Part shown: positions 1 to 7,159 of the stretch, one piece after another
How the letters are laid out: each line of letters opens with the position of its first letter
How positions within the stretch are numbered: the first letter of the stretch is position 1
NCBI GenBank assembly: GCA_937897265.1
Contig: CALCPT010000494.1
Coordinates: 1-12,325, forward strand
Origin: an uncultured Alcaligenaceae bacterium
Lineage (GTDB): Bacteria > Pseudomonadota > Gammaproteobacteria > Burkholderiales > Burkholderiaceae_B
Reading direction: 5' to 3'
DNA: 12,325 nucleotides
Program-made: the position numbers and the translations under genes
The notes under the pieces: model-generated
Told to the model about the DNA's origin: nothing
Database searches by the model: none
Seen by the model: only the letters and a program-made list of their open reading frames with translations

Positions 1-2181
1 GTATGTGGCGCGCCAAATGCAGCCGCTGGCTTGAAGGTGCCCTTGGCTACCGTTGGTGCTGTGCTGCCGGGTGACATGAAAATTGGCGTGGCCAAGATGC
101 GCGGTGTTGAGTCGTTTGGCATGTTGTGTTCGTCAAAAGAGCTGGGATTATCGCAAGAGCATGCGGGCTTGTTGGTATTGCCGACTGACGCTAAGGTCGG
201 CGCCAATGTGCGCGACGCGTTAGATCTTGACGACACATTGTTTACGCTTAAGCTCACGCCCAATCGCGCGGATTGCTTATCTATCTTAGGGGTCGCGCGC
301 GAAGTGGCCGCCTTAACTGGAGCACCGTTGAGCGTTCCGCAGACTGCTACGATCAAGCCAACGCTCGATGAGGTAATTCCAGTAACGGTACAGGCACCAG
401 ATCTGTGCGGCCGTTTTGCAGGGCGGATCGTACGCGGTGTCAATGCGCGCGCTCAGACGCCGGATTGGATGGTTGAACGTTTGAAGCGGGCAGGGCAGCG
501 CTCGGTCACCGCCTTAGTCGACATCTCTAATTATGTGATGTTGTTGCTTGGGCGCCCAACACATGTGTTTGATTTGGATCGCATGCCTAAGCCAGCGATT
601 GAAGTGCGATGGGCACGCGCCGGTGAAACACTGACTTTATTAAACGATCAAACGATTACTCTTGATCCGTCAATGGGTGTCATCACCAGTGCTGATGTAC
701 CAGAGAGTTTGGCCGGGATCATGGGTGGTGCCTCAACAGCCGTTTCGCTCGATACGACCAACATTTATGTTGAAGCAGCGTTCTGGTGGCCTGAGTCGAT
801 TGCTGGTCGTGCTCGCAAACTGAAGTTGAACTCAGAGGCCAGCCATCGCTTTGAGCGTGGTGTTGATTTTGAACAGATCCCTGAGCATCTTGACTTGATT
901 ACCCAGTTGATTTTAGATATCTGCGGGGGGCAGGCTGGGCCGATTGATGATCAACATCTCAAGCTGCCAACACGTGAGCCAGTCACCATGCGTCTATCGC
1001 GCTGCCATCGGGTGTTGGGCGTGAAGGTCAAGCAAGAAGATGTTGCGCAAACCTTTACTCGTTTGGGGTTTGAATTCACAGTGCAAGGTGATCAGTTTGT
1101 GGTGTTACCACCTTCGTACCGATTTGATATTCGAATCGAAGAAGACTTAATCGAAGAAGTGGCCCGTATCATTGGCTTTGAAAGTATTCCAGCCTTACCT
1201 CCATTGGCTGCGGCTCGCATGACGATGATGCCCGAGACCACCCGTTCTGCGCATATTGTGCGACACGAGGTAGCGGCACTTGACTACCAAGAGGTTATTA
1301 ATTTTTCGTTTGTTGAACAAGCCTGGGAGACCGACATGCTTGGGCATGCGGATCCGATCCGGCTGCTCAACCCCATTGCTAGCCAATTGGCTGTGATGCG
1401 TTCGTCGTTGTTGCCTGGCCTGATTGCCAATATTTGCTACAACGCAAACCGTAAGCAATCACGCGTGCGTGTATTTGAGCTTGGCCGAGTGTTTAAACGC
1501 TCCAATGGCGTACCTGACGGCCCTCTGACTGTGGCGGGCGTTGATCAACCACAGTTCTTAGCTGCTGCCGCTTGGGGGGCTGCGACTGAAGATCAATGGG
1601 GACAAAAAAGCCGGGCAGTCGATTTCTTTGACGTCAAACGTGACCTAGAAGTCCTGTTTAGCGCGCAGGCTGAGCAATTAAGGTTTGTGCCTGCTCAACA
1701 TGCACTGTTGCACCCGGGGCGCAGCGCGCGTGTCGAACTGGGCCAAGTCGTTATTGGTTGGCTGGGTGAACTACATCCTCGCTGGGTACAGCAACAAGAG
1801 CTTGCGTCGGCACCTGTGCTGTTTGAGGTGTCTCTTGAGTCGCTAGCCGGTTTGCCAATGCCAAGCTTGCGCGAGCTTTCACGCCAGCCCATGGTGCAAC
1901 GCGATTTGGCGATCTGGGTCTCGGCTGACAAAGCTGTGCAAGCGTTACTTGACACGATTCATCAGACGATCGCATCGGATCCATCCCTTGCTGTGGTGCA
2001 ACATGTTGGTTTGTTTGACCTATGGCGCGACCCGGCAAAAGCGGACTCAAATGAAAAGAGTCTTGCATTTAGGCTCTCATTGCAAGACACTGAGAGCACG
2101 CTGGATGAGGCTCAGGTCGATCTATGTATGACTAAGATTCGGGCTGCACTCGAAAGCGCCCATCAAGCCCGTTCACGTTAA
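1..2181 (+). CDS. pheT: Phenylalanine--tRNA ligase beta subunit, 5' end cut by the window
   Basis: Beta chain of the cytoplasmic alpha2-beta2 phenylalanyl-tRNA synthetase, which charges tRNA-Phe. The reading frame is open from base 1, and the first residues (VCGAPN, then GAVLPGDMKI and GMLCS) belong to the EMAP-II-like tRNA-binding OB domain. The true start is therefore upstream: by comparison with the roughly 800-residue family, about 75-80 residues are missing, and the TTG at 31 is not a start. Domains in order are the OB domain (to about 150), a B3/B4 editing-type domain (about 390-930, with SNYVM and SHRFERGVD), a B5 domain (about 980-1200, with YRFDIRIEEDLIEEVARI carrying the acidic metal-binding residues), a catalytic-like core (about 1210-1850), and the C-terminal ferredoxin-fold anticodon-binding domain (about 1880-2170, QRDLAIWV and KSLAFRL). 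The chain ends in TAA with no sign of damage. ihfA starts 23 bp downstream, as in many proteobacteria. Confidence 0.97.
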   Translation, partial: VCGAPNAAAGLKVPLATVGAVLPGDMKIGVAKMRGVESFGMLCSSKELGLSQEHAGLLVLPTDAKVGANVRDALDLDDTLFTLKLTPNRADCLSILGVAREVAALTGAPLSVPQTATIKPTLDEVIPVTVQAPDLCGRFAGRIVRGVNARAQTPDWMVERLKRAGQRSVTALVDISNYVMLLLGRPTHVFDLDRMPKPAIEVRWARAGETLTLLNDQTITLDPSMGVITSADVPESLAGIMGGASTAVSLDTTNIYVEAAFWWPESIAGRARKLKLNSEASHRFERGVDFEQIPEHLDLITQLILDICGGQAGPIDDQHLKLPTREPVTMRLSRCHRVLGVKVKQEDVAQTFTRLGFEFTVQGDQFVVLPPSYRFDIRIEEDLIEEVARIIGFESIPALPPLAAARMTMMPETTRSAHIVRHEVAALDYQEVINFSFVEQAWETDMLGHADPIRLLNPIASQLAVMRSSLLPGLIANICYNANRKQSRVRVFELGRVFKRSNGVPDGPLTVAGVDQPQFLAAAAWGAATEDQWGQKSRAVDFFDVKRDLEVLFSAQAEQLRFVPAQHALLHPGRSARVELGQVVIGWLGELHPRWVQQQELASAPVLFEVSLESLAGLPMPSLRELSRQPMVQRDLAIWVSADKAVQALLDTIHQTIASDPSLAVVQHVGLFDLWRDPAKADSNEKSLAFRLSLQDTESTLDEAQVDLCMTKIRAALESAHQARSR

Positions 2182-2204
2182 ACCAGAATGTCGGAAATTA
2201 AGAA

Positions 2205-2540
2205 ATGACAAATGAACATTCTTTAGCAGAATCACGCACGTTGACAAAGGCTGAGTTAGCCGAGTTGCTGTTTGATCGTGTGGGGTTGAATAAGCGCGAG
2301 GCCAAAGATATCGTCGATACGTTTTTTGAAGAAATTCGCGATGCTCTAGCGCGTGGAGAACCGGTCAAGCTTTCGGGCTTTGGAAATTTTCAAGTACGAA
2401 ATAAGCCACCGCGTCCCGGCCGTAATCCAAAAACGGGTGAAACAATTCCGATCGCAGCGCGTCGGGTGGTGACATTTCATGCAAGTCAAAAATTAAAAGG
2501 TGCCGTCGAGCACACCGAAGCGCCTCAATCTGATGTATAA
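2205..2540 (+). CDS. ihfA: Integration host factor subunit alpha
   Basis: DNA-bending nucleoid protein that pairs with IhfB and acts in transcription, replication and recombination. The product is 111 residues, against about 99 in E. coli, with a slightly longer tail at both ends. The HU/IHF fold is clear: [17 protein letters not shown] at residues 14-30, FFEEIRDAL at 40-48, then the beta-arm signature [22 protein letters not shown] at about 58-79. Pro75, in RNPKTGE, matches the proline that intercalates at the DNA kink. An alpha rather than beta call rests on the position directly after pheT (23 bp) and on the [18 protein letters not shown] ending. The ribosome site is weak (GGA at 2193-2195). 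I see no terminator after the gene, so readthrough into the MerR-family gene 145 bp downstream is likely. Confidence 0.96.
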   Translation: MTNEHSLAESRTLTKAELAELLFDRVGLNKREAKDIVDTFFEEIRDALARGEPVKLSGFGNFQVRNKPPRPGRNPKTGETIPIAARRVVTFHASQKLKGAVEHTEAPQSDV

Positions 2541-2685
2541 AACGAAGCTCTAAGTTGTCTTTGTGTAAAGCTGAGTCTCGCGCTGCACAACTAGAACTCG
2601 TATCCAATTTATATGATTTGAGTCGGCATGTTGTTTGCTTGCCTGTGCAGACTCTTTTACTTGCCAAGTTTTTTTACGACGCTAA

Positions 2686-3099
2686 ATGACCCTTTCAGAT
2701 ACGCCCATCGTTTTGCCGCCGATACCAGCAAAGCGCTATTTCACAATCGGTGAAGTTAGCGATTTATGTGGCGTTAAACCGCACGTACTGCGCTATTGGG
2801 AGCAAGAATTTACTCAATTAAAGCCAGTCAAACGTCGCGGTAACCGTCGCTATTATCAGCACCACGAAGTCTTATTGATTCGTAAGATTCGTGAACTGTT
2901 GTACGAACAAGGTTTCACGATCAGCGGAGCGCGCAATCGCTTGAGCGAAGGGCGTGAAATCCCACAAGATCCAGATGCAGCAGTGCGCTTAACCGCGGCT
3001 GAACTGCAGGCTTTACGCACCGAATTGCACAGCATTAAAGAGTTACTCAATCAAGCCTCAAGTGCCACAATGCCACCTGGGCAGCTTAACCTGAGATAG
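2686..3099 (+). CDS. MerR-family transcriptional regulator
   Basis: A 137-residue DNA-binding protein of the short MerR-type kind that is conserved downstream of ihfA in many beta- and gammaproteobacteria. The winged helix-turn-helix spans about residues 18-86: [25 protein letters not shown], the wing [13 protein letters not shown], and the second helix pair [22 protein letters not shown]. Residues 103-122 look like a short dimerisation helix. No cysteine cluster or large ligand-binding domain follows, so a metal- or drug-sensing role is not indicated and the inducer is unknown. An in-frame TAA at 2683-2685 directly precedes the ATG, so this is the earliest possible start. No Shine-Dalgarno sequence is visible. 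The 145 bp gap from ihfA contains TATGAT at 2612-2617 but no convincing -35 box. The family is certain; the target genes are unknown. Confidence 0.92.
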   Translation: MTLSDTPIVLPPIPAKRYFTIGEVSDLCGVKPHVLRYWEQEFTQLKPVKRRGNRRYYQHHEVLLIRKIRELLYEQGFTISGARNRLSEGREIPQDPDAAVRLTAAELQALRTELHSIKELLNQASSATMPPGQLNLR

Positions 3100-3111
3100 G
3101 GCGTTTGCTCT

Positions 3112-3119
3112 GCTATACT
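3112..3119 (+). promoter_or_regulatory. Probable extended -10 promoter of tRNA-Pro
   Basis: TGCTATACT (3111-3119) is an extended -10 element: the TG starts at 3111-3112 and TATACT fills 3114-3119. It lies 10 bases before the tRNA 5' end and 12 bases after the MerR-family stop codon. No good -35 box is present at 16-18 bp, which fits an extended -10 promoter. Readthrough from the upstream operon is also possible. Confidence 0.5.
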
Positions 3120-3127
3120 TACGTTCT

Positions 3128-3206
<79 letters not shown>

Positions 3207-3211
3207 ATAAT

Positions 3212-3247
3212 ATCAAAGGGTTAGTGTTCACAAGACACTAACCCTTT
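3212..3247 (+). repeat. Twin terminator repeat, copy 1
   Basis: This 36-bp unit matches 4040-4075 at 33 of 36 positions, and its first 20 bases are identical in both copies. The two copies are direct repeats 828 bp apart and flank the lipoprotein gene. The bases that differ are two next to or in the loop and one in the 3' arm that turns a G-C pair into G-U, so the hairpin is kept in both. Confidence 0.85.
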
Positions 3248-3255
3248 AATTTATT
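3215..3255 (+). terminator. Rho-independent terminator of tRNA-Pro
   Basis: A perfect 13-bp stem joins 3215-3227 (AAAGGGTTAGTGT) to 3235-3247 around a 7-base loop, followed by an A/T-rich tail (TAATTTATT). The stem is symmetrical with A at one base and T at the other, so it could also act on the minus strand. It is nearly identical to the hairpin at 4043-4075. Confidence 0.85.
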
Positions 3256-3490
3256 GATCTGGCAGACATTCTATGAGTCTCATTCATCTGACATATTTTT
3301 GCCCCAATTGGATCGCAAGCAAAGGTATCTGAGCCTGTCGCACTAAAAAGGGTCGGGGGAAGCGTGCCCAATAAACGTGGGCGATGTTTTAGCTAAGGCG
3401 ATCAACGCGAGCTTTTCAATAAGCTGTACTTTAGGTTAAAGTCAGAAGAGTCAGAGTTTGTTGAATAACTAAAAAATAATCCAAAAAGAT
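3248..3490. other. 243-bp gap between the tRNA terminator and the lipoprotein gene
   Basis: I see no convincing gene here. There are two weak hairpins, GCCCA/TGGGC (3366-3370 with 3378-3382) and AGCTT/AAGCT (3410-3414 with 3421-3425), and a tandem GTCAGA pair at 3441-3446 and 3450-3455. The last 60 bases are A/T-rich and should hold the lipoprotein promoter, but I cannot place -35 and -10 boxes with confidence. Confidence 0.4.
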
Positions 3491-4018
3491 ATGAAGCCTT
3501 TTCTCATTATTTGCCTCTCATTGTTGATGACCGGTTGCGCAACAAAAGAATACCTTAACGCACAAACTGAGTGCTCGCCTGCGGCGTTTCAACGTTACCC
3601 TGTGAGCAACAAACAAATGTATGTTCAACGCACAAAGTCAGTTCAAGTGGCTACGGGCGGTGAAACCTGCGAGACCCGCACCGAGGGTAATCGAACCTAC
3701 ACGCGGTGTAAGCCTGAGATGAAAACGCAGTCAGTGCCCTACCAGTCATTAGAATGGGTCGATACAAATACGCAGGCACGCAACGCTTATCTAAAGAGCT
3801 GTACCGCACAATTATGTCTGAAGCGTTTTGGTAATCACGAATGTGACTCTGCTCCGAAGTCGTCAACAAACGCCGTTGTTACGCAGCCTGAACCGAGCGC
3901 GGTCGTGACGAAACCCCAGAAAAGCACTGTCAATGCGCCCGTTACCAAAACTGGGGCAAAGTCACGTGATACCTCGGCACAAGCCGATGATGATGATGAC
4001 GATGACGACGATGATTGA
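3491..4018 (+). CDS. Lipoprotein of unknown function with a poly-aspartate C-terminus
   Basis: 175 residues, no recognised family. A type II signal peptide is clear: basic MKP, a hydrophobic run to residue 13, and the lipobox LMTGC with Cys16 as the lipid-bearing residue. The next residue is Ala17, not Asp, so outer-membrane sorting is expected. The mature part has six more cysteines (28, 60, 73, 104, 109, 118), enough for three disulfides in the periplasm. The folded region is about residues 20-118 and includes SVPYQSLEWVDTNTQARNAY and LCLKRFGNHEC. Residues 120-160 are a Ser/Thr/Pro/Val/Lys-rich linker with net positive charge. Residues 166-175 are ten consecutive aspartates ending at the stop. 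The ATG has only a weak purine-rich site (AAAAAGAT) just before it. The gene stands alone between two near-identical terminators. No function can be assigned; a structural or metal-binding envelope role is a guess. Confidence 0.8.
   Translation: MKPFLIICLSLLMTGCATKEYLNAQTECSPAAFQRYPVSNKQMYVQRTKSVQVATGGETCETRTEGNRTYTRCKPEMKTQSVPYQSLEWVDTNTQARNAYLKSCTAQLCLKRFGNHECDSAPKSSTNAVVTQPEPSAVVTKPQKSTVNAPVTKTGAKSRDTSAQADDDDDDDDDD
3986..4015 (+). repeat. GAT/GAC triplet run encoding ten aspartates
   Basis: Ten consecutive Asp codons (GAT four times, then mixed GAC and GAT) end directly at the TGA stop. Gain or loss of triplets would change tail length without shifting the frame. The mix of GAT and GAC suggests selection for aspartate as well as repeat slippage, though this is an inference. 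Confidence 0.85.
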
Positions 4019-4039
4019 GATTAGTCAGATATTTTCGAG

Positions 4040-4075
4040 ATCAAAGGGTTAGTGTTCACGAAACACTAATCCTTT
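4040..4075 (+). repeat. Twin terminator repeat, copy 2
   Basis: This is the second copy of the unit at 3212-3247, with 33 of 36 bases identical and in the same orientation. It lies 22 bases after the lipoprotein stop codon. The tRNA 3' sequence next to copy 1 is not repeated here. Confidence 0.85.
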
Positions 4076-4080
4076 TTTTA
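4043..4080 (+). terminator. Rho-independent terminator of the lipoprotein gene
   Basis: A 14-bp stem joins 4043-4056 to 4062-4075 with one G-U pair and a 5-base loop, and the 3' arm runs into a T tract ending near 4079. This is a textbook intrinsic terminator that separates the lipoprotein gene from the ATP-grasp gene. Confidence 0.88.
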
Positions 4081-4163
4081 TTATTGATGTAGCCGGTTGT
4101 TTACCCATGACACGCACATTGTGTGTTGCGACTTTATCTGACGTTGAGGCCGACATTTGATGC

Positions 4164-4231
4164 TAAACGATAAAAAATTTCGTTTGACCTCAGACCGATT
4201 AGTTATTAAGAAATGATAAGAATGTCGTTTA
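4164..4231. promoter_or_regulatory. Possible operator: inverted repeat with a third half-site
   Basis: A 21-bp imperfect palindrome spans 4165-4185: AAACGA and TCGTTT arms around an A-rich centre, with 7 of 8 outer pairs matching. A third half-site, TCGTTTA, lies at 4225-4231. All are within 160 bp of the ATP-grasp start. TATTAT at 4248-4253 could be a -10 box, but no fitting -35 is seen. Short A/T-rich palindromes arise by chance, so this is only a candidate. Nothing else in the 4081-4319 gap looks like a gene. Confidence 0.25.
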
Positions 4232-4319
4232 GATTTGAATGAGTTTTTATTATGCTCAAGATTGTCCGGTTATGCCGTTCCGGATAGCGTTTGTATAGCC
4301 GGCATCGTGAAGACAAGAA

Positions 4320-5267
4320 ATGTCCAAAATATATGTAATTCATGAGAACTCTGCTTGGGTAGAGCCGTTGCAAGCAGCTTTTCGAGAGCTCGAGTTACCG
4401 TACGAAGAGTGGTTTCTGGACGAAGGTAAACTGGACTTGTCGGCACCTCCTCCTGAGGGCGTTTTCTACAACCGAATGAGTGCCTCATCGCACACTCGCG
4501 ATCACCGTTTCGCGCCCGAATACACGGCAGCGGTGCTGTCTTGGCTTGAAGCGTACGGTCGGCGAATTGTGAACAACGGCCGCGCTTTGCAGCTTGAAAT
4601 TAGCAAAGTCGCACAGTATGCAGCTTTGCAGAATTACGGTGTTAAGACTCCACGCACCATCGCTGCGGTCGGTAAGCAGCACATCATCGAAGCCGCCCGT
4701 CAGATGACAGGCTCATTCATCACTAAACATAATCGTGCAGGCAAAGGGTTGGGCGTAAAACTCTTTCATACCGTCGATGCCCTGGAAGACTATGTGAACA
4801 GCGCGCAGTTCGAGCCCTCCGTCGACGGCATCACGCTGATCCAGCAATACATTCGCGCGCCGCAGCCTTTCATCACACGCGTCGAATTCGTAGGCGGCAA
4901 GTTCTTGTATGCCGTGCGTGTTGATACTTCTTTAGGATTTGAGCTCTGTCCGGCCGACGTCTGCCAGATCGGTGATGCTTTTTGTCCGGTGGGTGAAATT
5001 GCACCCCAAACGCCTGCGCCACGCTTTCAAATCATCGAGGGTTTTGATAACCCCATCATCGAGCGCTATCAGCGCTTCATCGCCGAAAACGGGATAGGGA
5101 TTTCTGGAATTGAGTTCATTGTTGACGAAGCAGGTGAGATCTACACCTACGATGTCAATACGAATACCAACTACAACAGCGACGCTGAAGCCGCAGCTGG
5201 GCTGTACGGTATGCGGGCAATTGCCCGATATCTTGGGCAGGAGTTGCGTGCTCTGACGTCAACTTAG
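4320..5267 (+). CDS. RimK-like ATP-grasp ligase, substrate unknown
   Basis: A 315-residue soluble cytoplasmic protein of the ATP-grasp superfamily (COG0189: RimK, glutathione synthetase and relatives). These enzymes activate a carboxylate as an acyl phosphate and join it to an amine or thiol. Residues 1-110 form the N-terminal pre-ATP-grasp part. ATP-grasp signs are SFITKHNRAGKGLGVKLF (132-149), with a likely ATP-contacting Lys136 and a Gly-rich loop, TLIQQYI (172-178), and the metal-binding end GIEFIVDE plus YDVNTNTNYN (263-286), where Asp278 and Asn280 take the place of the E-x-N pair of RimK. The ATG follows a weak purine stretch (GAAGACAAGAA), and a small inverted repeat (ATGCCG at 4272-4277, CGGCAT at 4300-4305) lies just upstream. 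The gene stands alone, so its context does not name a substrate. It is often labelled alpha-L-glutamate ligase or glutathione synthase, which I would not claim. Confidence 0.8.
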   Translation: MSKIYVIHENSAWVEPLQAAFRELELPYEEWFLDEGKLDLSAPPPEGVFYNRMSASSHTRDHRFAPEYTAAVLSWLEAYGRRIVNNGRALQLEISKVAQYAALQNYGVKTPRTIAAVGKQHIIEAARQMTGSFITKHNRAGKGLGVKLFHTVDALEDYVNSAQFEPSVDGITLIQQYIRAPQPFITRVEFVGGKFLYAVRVDTSLGFELCPADVCQIGDAFCPVGEIAPQTPAPRFQIIEGFDNPIIERYQRFIAENGIGISGIEFIVDEAGEIYTYDVNTNTNYNSDAEAAAGLYGMRAIARYLGQELRALTST

Positions 5268-5279
5268 GCTGACTCTGAT

Positions 5280-5304
5280 GCCAAGCCTTGACCTTGAGGT
5301 TGGC
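5280..5304 (+). terminator. Weak hairpin after the ATP-grasp gene
   Basis: GCCAA (5280-5284) pairs with TTGGC (5300-5304) and, after a bulged G, CCT (5286-5288) pairs with AGG (5297-5299). It begins 12 bases after the stop codon. No T tract follows, so it could be a weak or Rho-aided terminator or merely a 3'-end stabilising hairpin. Confidence 0.3.
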
Positions 5305-5410
5305 AATGATCAACGATCGACAGAAGTATCCAGCGACAGCCCCAAAAACGCAAATAACTTAGCGCTAACAAAGGTCGTTGCAGAACGGTAGTAGACTTAT
5401 CCAAAATAAA

Positions 5411-5433
5411 TGTGATCACCGAAACGTGTCACA
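5411..5433. promoter_or_regulatory. Inverted repeat just before the acyl-CoA synthetase gene
   Basis: TGTGA (5411-5415) and TCACA (5429-5433) form an inverted repeat with a 13-base spacer, and GTGATCAC (5412-5419) is itself a palindrome. The spacer is too long for a standard CRP/FNR site, which has 6 bases. It sits 17 bases before the start codon and could be an operator, but the match is short. Confidence 0.22.
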
Positions 5434-5436
5434 AAC

Positions 5437-5441
5437 AAGGA
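5437..5441 (+). promoter_or_regulatory. Ribosome binding site that sets the acyl-CoA synthetase start
   Basis: AAGGA lies 8 bases before the ATG at 5450. This makes that ATG the start rather than the in-frame TTG at 5378, which lacks such a site. Confidence 0.75.
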
Positions 5442-5449
5442 TAGGCAAT

Positions 5450-7159
5450 ATGACCGAAATCAAACATCAAGCGGTGCAGCCTTCGTACGATCACGGTGCC
5501 AGTCACAAGCGATTGATTGGTGACACAATTGGACAAGCCTTCGACAAAACGGTCGCGGCGTATGCGGCACAAGACGCTTTAGTTGTCGTCGATCAGGGCA
5601 TTCGTTGGACTTGGCAAGAGCTAGGTGCCCGCGTACGGGCTTTGGCCGCCGGTTTTCTCGCACTTGGTCTCGAGCCCGGCGATCGCGTCGGCATCTGGGC
5701 TCCTAATTGCTCAGAATGGGTCTTGACGCAATTTGCAACGGCGAAAGTGGGGCTCGTCCTAGTTAACATCAATCCGGCCTATCGGCGCGCTGAGTTGGCC
5801 TATGCGCTGAACAAGGTTGGCTGCAAGGCACTGGTTCTGGCGCCTGCACTGAAATCCACGGATTACCTGACAATCTTGAATGATTTGGCGCCAGAGCTCT
5901 CTAGCGCTAAGCCCGGCGCGTTGCTGTCTCGTGCATTGCCAGAGCTCAAGCATGTCATCCGTTTGGGGACACAGCAAACCGCAGGCATGTTTAATTTTGA
6001 TGAGATCAGCGCTCTGGCGCAACCTGAGGATGTTGCGCGTGTCGACACCTTAGGCGCGCAACTGCAATTTGACGATGTCATCAATATCCAATTCACCTCT
6101 GGGACAACGGGTCAACCCAAGGGGGCCTGTCTCTCTCATCACAATATTCTCAACAACGGTTATTTCGTTGCTGAAGCAATCAAATTGACTGATAAAGACC
6201 GGCTATGTATCCCGGTGCCTTTGTATCACTGCTTTGGGATGGTGATGGGCAACTTGGGCTGTCTGACCCACGGAGCCACGATGGTGTATCCGAGTGCGGC
6301 CTTTGAGCCACTGGCTGTCCTGAAGGCAGTGCAAGAGGAGCAGTGCACGGCCCTTTACGGAGTGCCCACCATGTTTATCGCCGAACTTGAGCACCCAGAC
6401 TTCGCGAAGTTTGACTTGCGAAGTCTGCGTACGGGCATTATGGCTGGTTCACCTTGCCCTGTTGAAGTCATGAAACGCGTGCAAGCCGATATGAACATGA
6501 GAGAGGTCACCATCGCCTATGGCATGACCGAAACATCGCCAGTGTCCTTGCAAAGCGCCACAGATGACCCGTTAGAGCGCCGAGTCTCGACGGTCGGTCG
6601 GGTGCAGCCACACGTCGAAATCAAGGTCGTCGATACGGAAGGACGCGTGGTTCGCCGAGGTGTTACGGGCGAGCTGTGTACACGTGGGTACTCGGTCATG
6701 CTGGGCTATTGGAACGACGACGAAAAAACCAGCGAGGCCGTAGACACTGCAGGATGGATGCACACTGGCGACCTTGCTGTGATGGACGATCAAGGCTATG
6801 TCAATATCGTTGGACGCTTGAAGGATATGGTGATTCGCGGTGGAGAGAACATCTACCCGCGTGAAATTGAGGAGTTTTTATACAGCCATCCACACATTCA
6901 AGACGTCCAAGTGATCGGCGTACCTGACGAAAAATATGGCGAAGAACTCTGCGCATGGGTGAAATTGCGCGAGGGCCAATCAGTGACAGCTGAAGAGGTG
7001 CGAGCTTTTTGTAAAGGTCAGATTGCTCATTACAAAGTGCCTCGCCACATTCGTTTTGTAGACGAATTTCCTATGACGATCACTGGAAAAATACAGAAGT
7101 ACATCATGCGTCAACAAACGATAGTCGCTCTATCGCTCACTGAACAGAAAACAGCTTGA
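5450..7159 (+). CDS. Acyl-CoA synthetase (AMP-binding enzyme)
   Basis: A 569-residue enzyme of the ANL adenylate-forming superfamily. It activates a carboxylic acid with ATP and transfers it to CoA; the family suggests a medium- or long-chain fatty acid, or a related acid. Motifs in order are the phosphate loop [11 protein letters not shown] (215-225), the adenine-side motif AYGMTETSP (356-364), TGDL (439-442), the hinge region [16 protein letters not shown] (455-470), and the C-terminal [10 protein letters not shown] (541-550) with catalytic Lys547. Length and motifs are complete, with no membrane segment or signal peptide. The start is fixed by AAGGA eight bases upstream; an in-frame TTG 72 bases earlier is less likely. 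The stop overlaps the ATG of the DUF393 gene (TGATG), so the two are probably one operon. The substrate chain length cannot be told from sequence alone. Overall it resembles the group often annotated as fatty-acyl-CoA synthase. Confidence 0.92.
   Translation: MTEIKHQAVQPSYDHGASHKRLIGDTIGQAFDKTVAAYAAQDALVVVDQGIRWTWQELGARVRALAAGFLALGLEPGDRVGIWAPNCSEWVLTQFATAKVGLVLVNINPAYRRAELAYALNKVGCKALVLAPALKSTDYLTILNDLAPELSSAKPGALLSRALPELKHVIRLGTQQTAGMFNFDEISALAQPEDVARVDTLGAQLQFDDVINIQFTSGTTGQPKGACLSHHNILNNGYFVAEAIKLTDKDRLCIPVPLYHCFGMVMGNLGCLTHGATMVYPSAAFEPLAVLKAVQEEQCTALYGVPTMFIAELEHPDFAKFDLRSLRTGIMAGSPCPVEVMKRVQADMNMREVTIAYGMTETSPVSLQSATDDPLERRVSTVGRVQPHVEIKVVDTEGRVVRRGVTGELCTRGYSVMLGYWNDDEKTSEAVDTAGWMHTGDLAVMDDQGYVNIVGRLKDMVIRGGENIYPREIEEFLYSHPHIQDVQVIGVPDEKYGEELCAWVKLREGQSVTAEEVRAFCKGQIAHYKVPRHIRFVDEFPMTITGKIQKYIMRQQTIVALSLTEQKTA

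Noticed and set aside
31..33. TTG at 31 as the start of pheT
   Set aside because: The frame is open to base 1 and the residues before it (VCGAPN) belong to the conserved tRNA-binding domain, so the gene starts upstream.
2612..2617. TATGAT as a -10 box for the MerR-family gene
   Set aside because: There is no TG extension and no acceptable -35 box at 16-18 bp, so I left it out of the feature list.
2669..2675. Run of seven T before the MerR-family gene as an ihfA terminator
   Set aside because: No stable stem precedes the T run.
3441..3455. Tandem GTCAGA repeat as a response-regulator site
   Set aside because: Two 6-base copies in an A/T-rich leader are too short to support a binding site.
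5411..5433. CRP/FNR binding site
   Set aside because: The half-sites fit the CRP pattern, but the spacer is 13 bases instead of 6.
5378..5449. In-frame extension of the acyl-CoA synthetase to a TTG at 5378
   Set aside because: The added 24 residues do not resemble the family N-terminus, and the ATG at 5450 has a well-spaced AAGGA.
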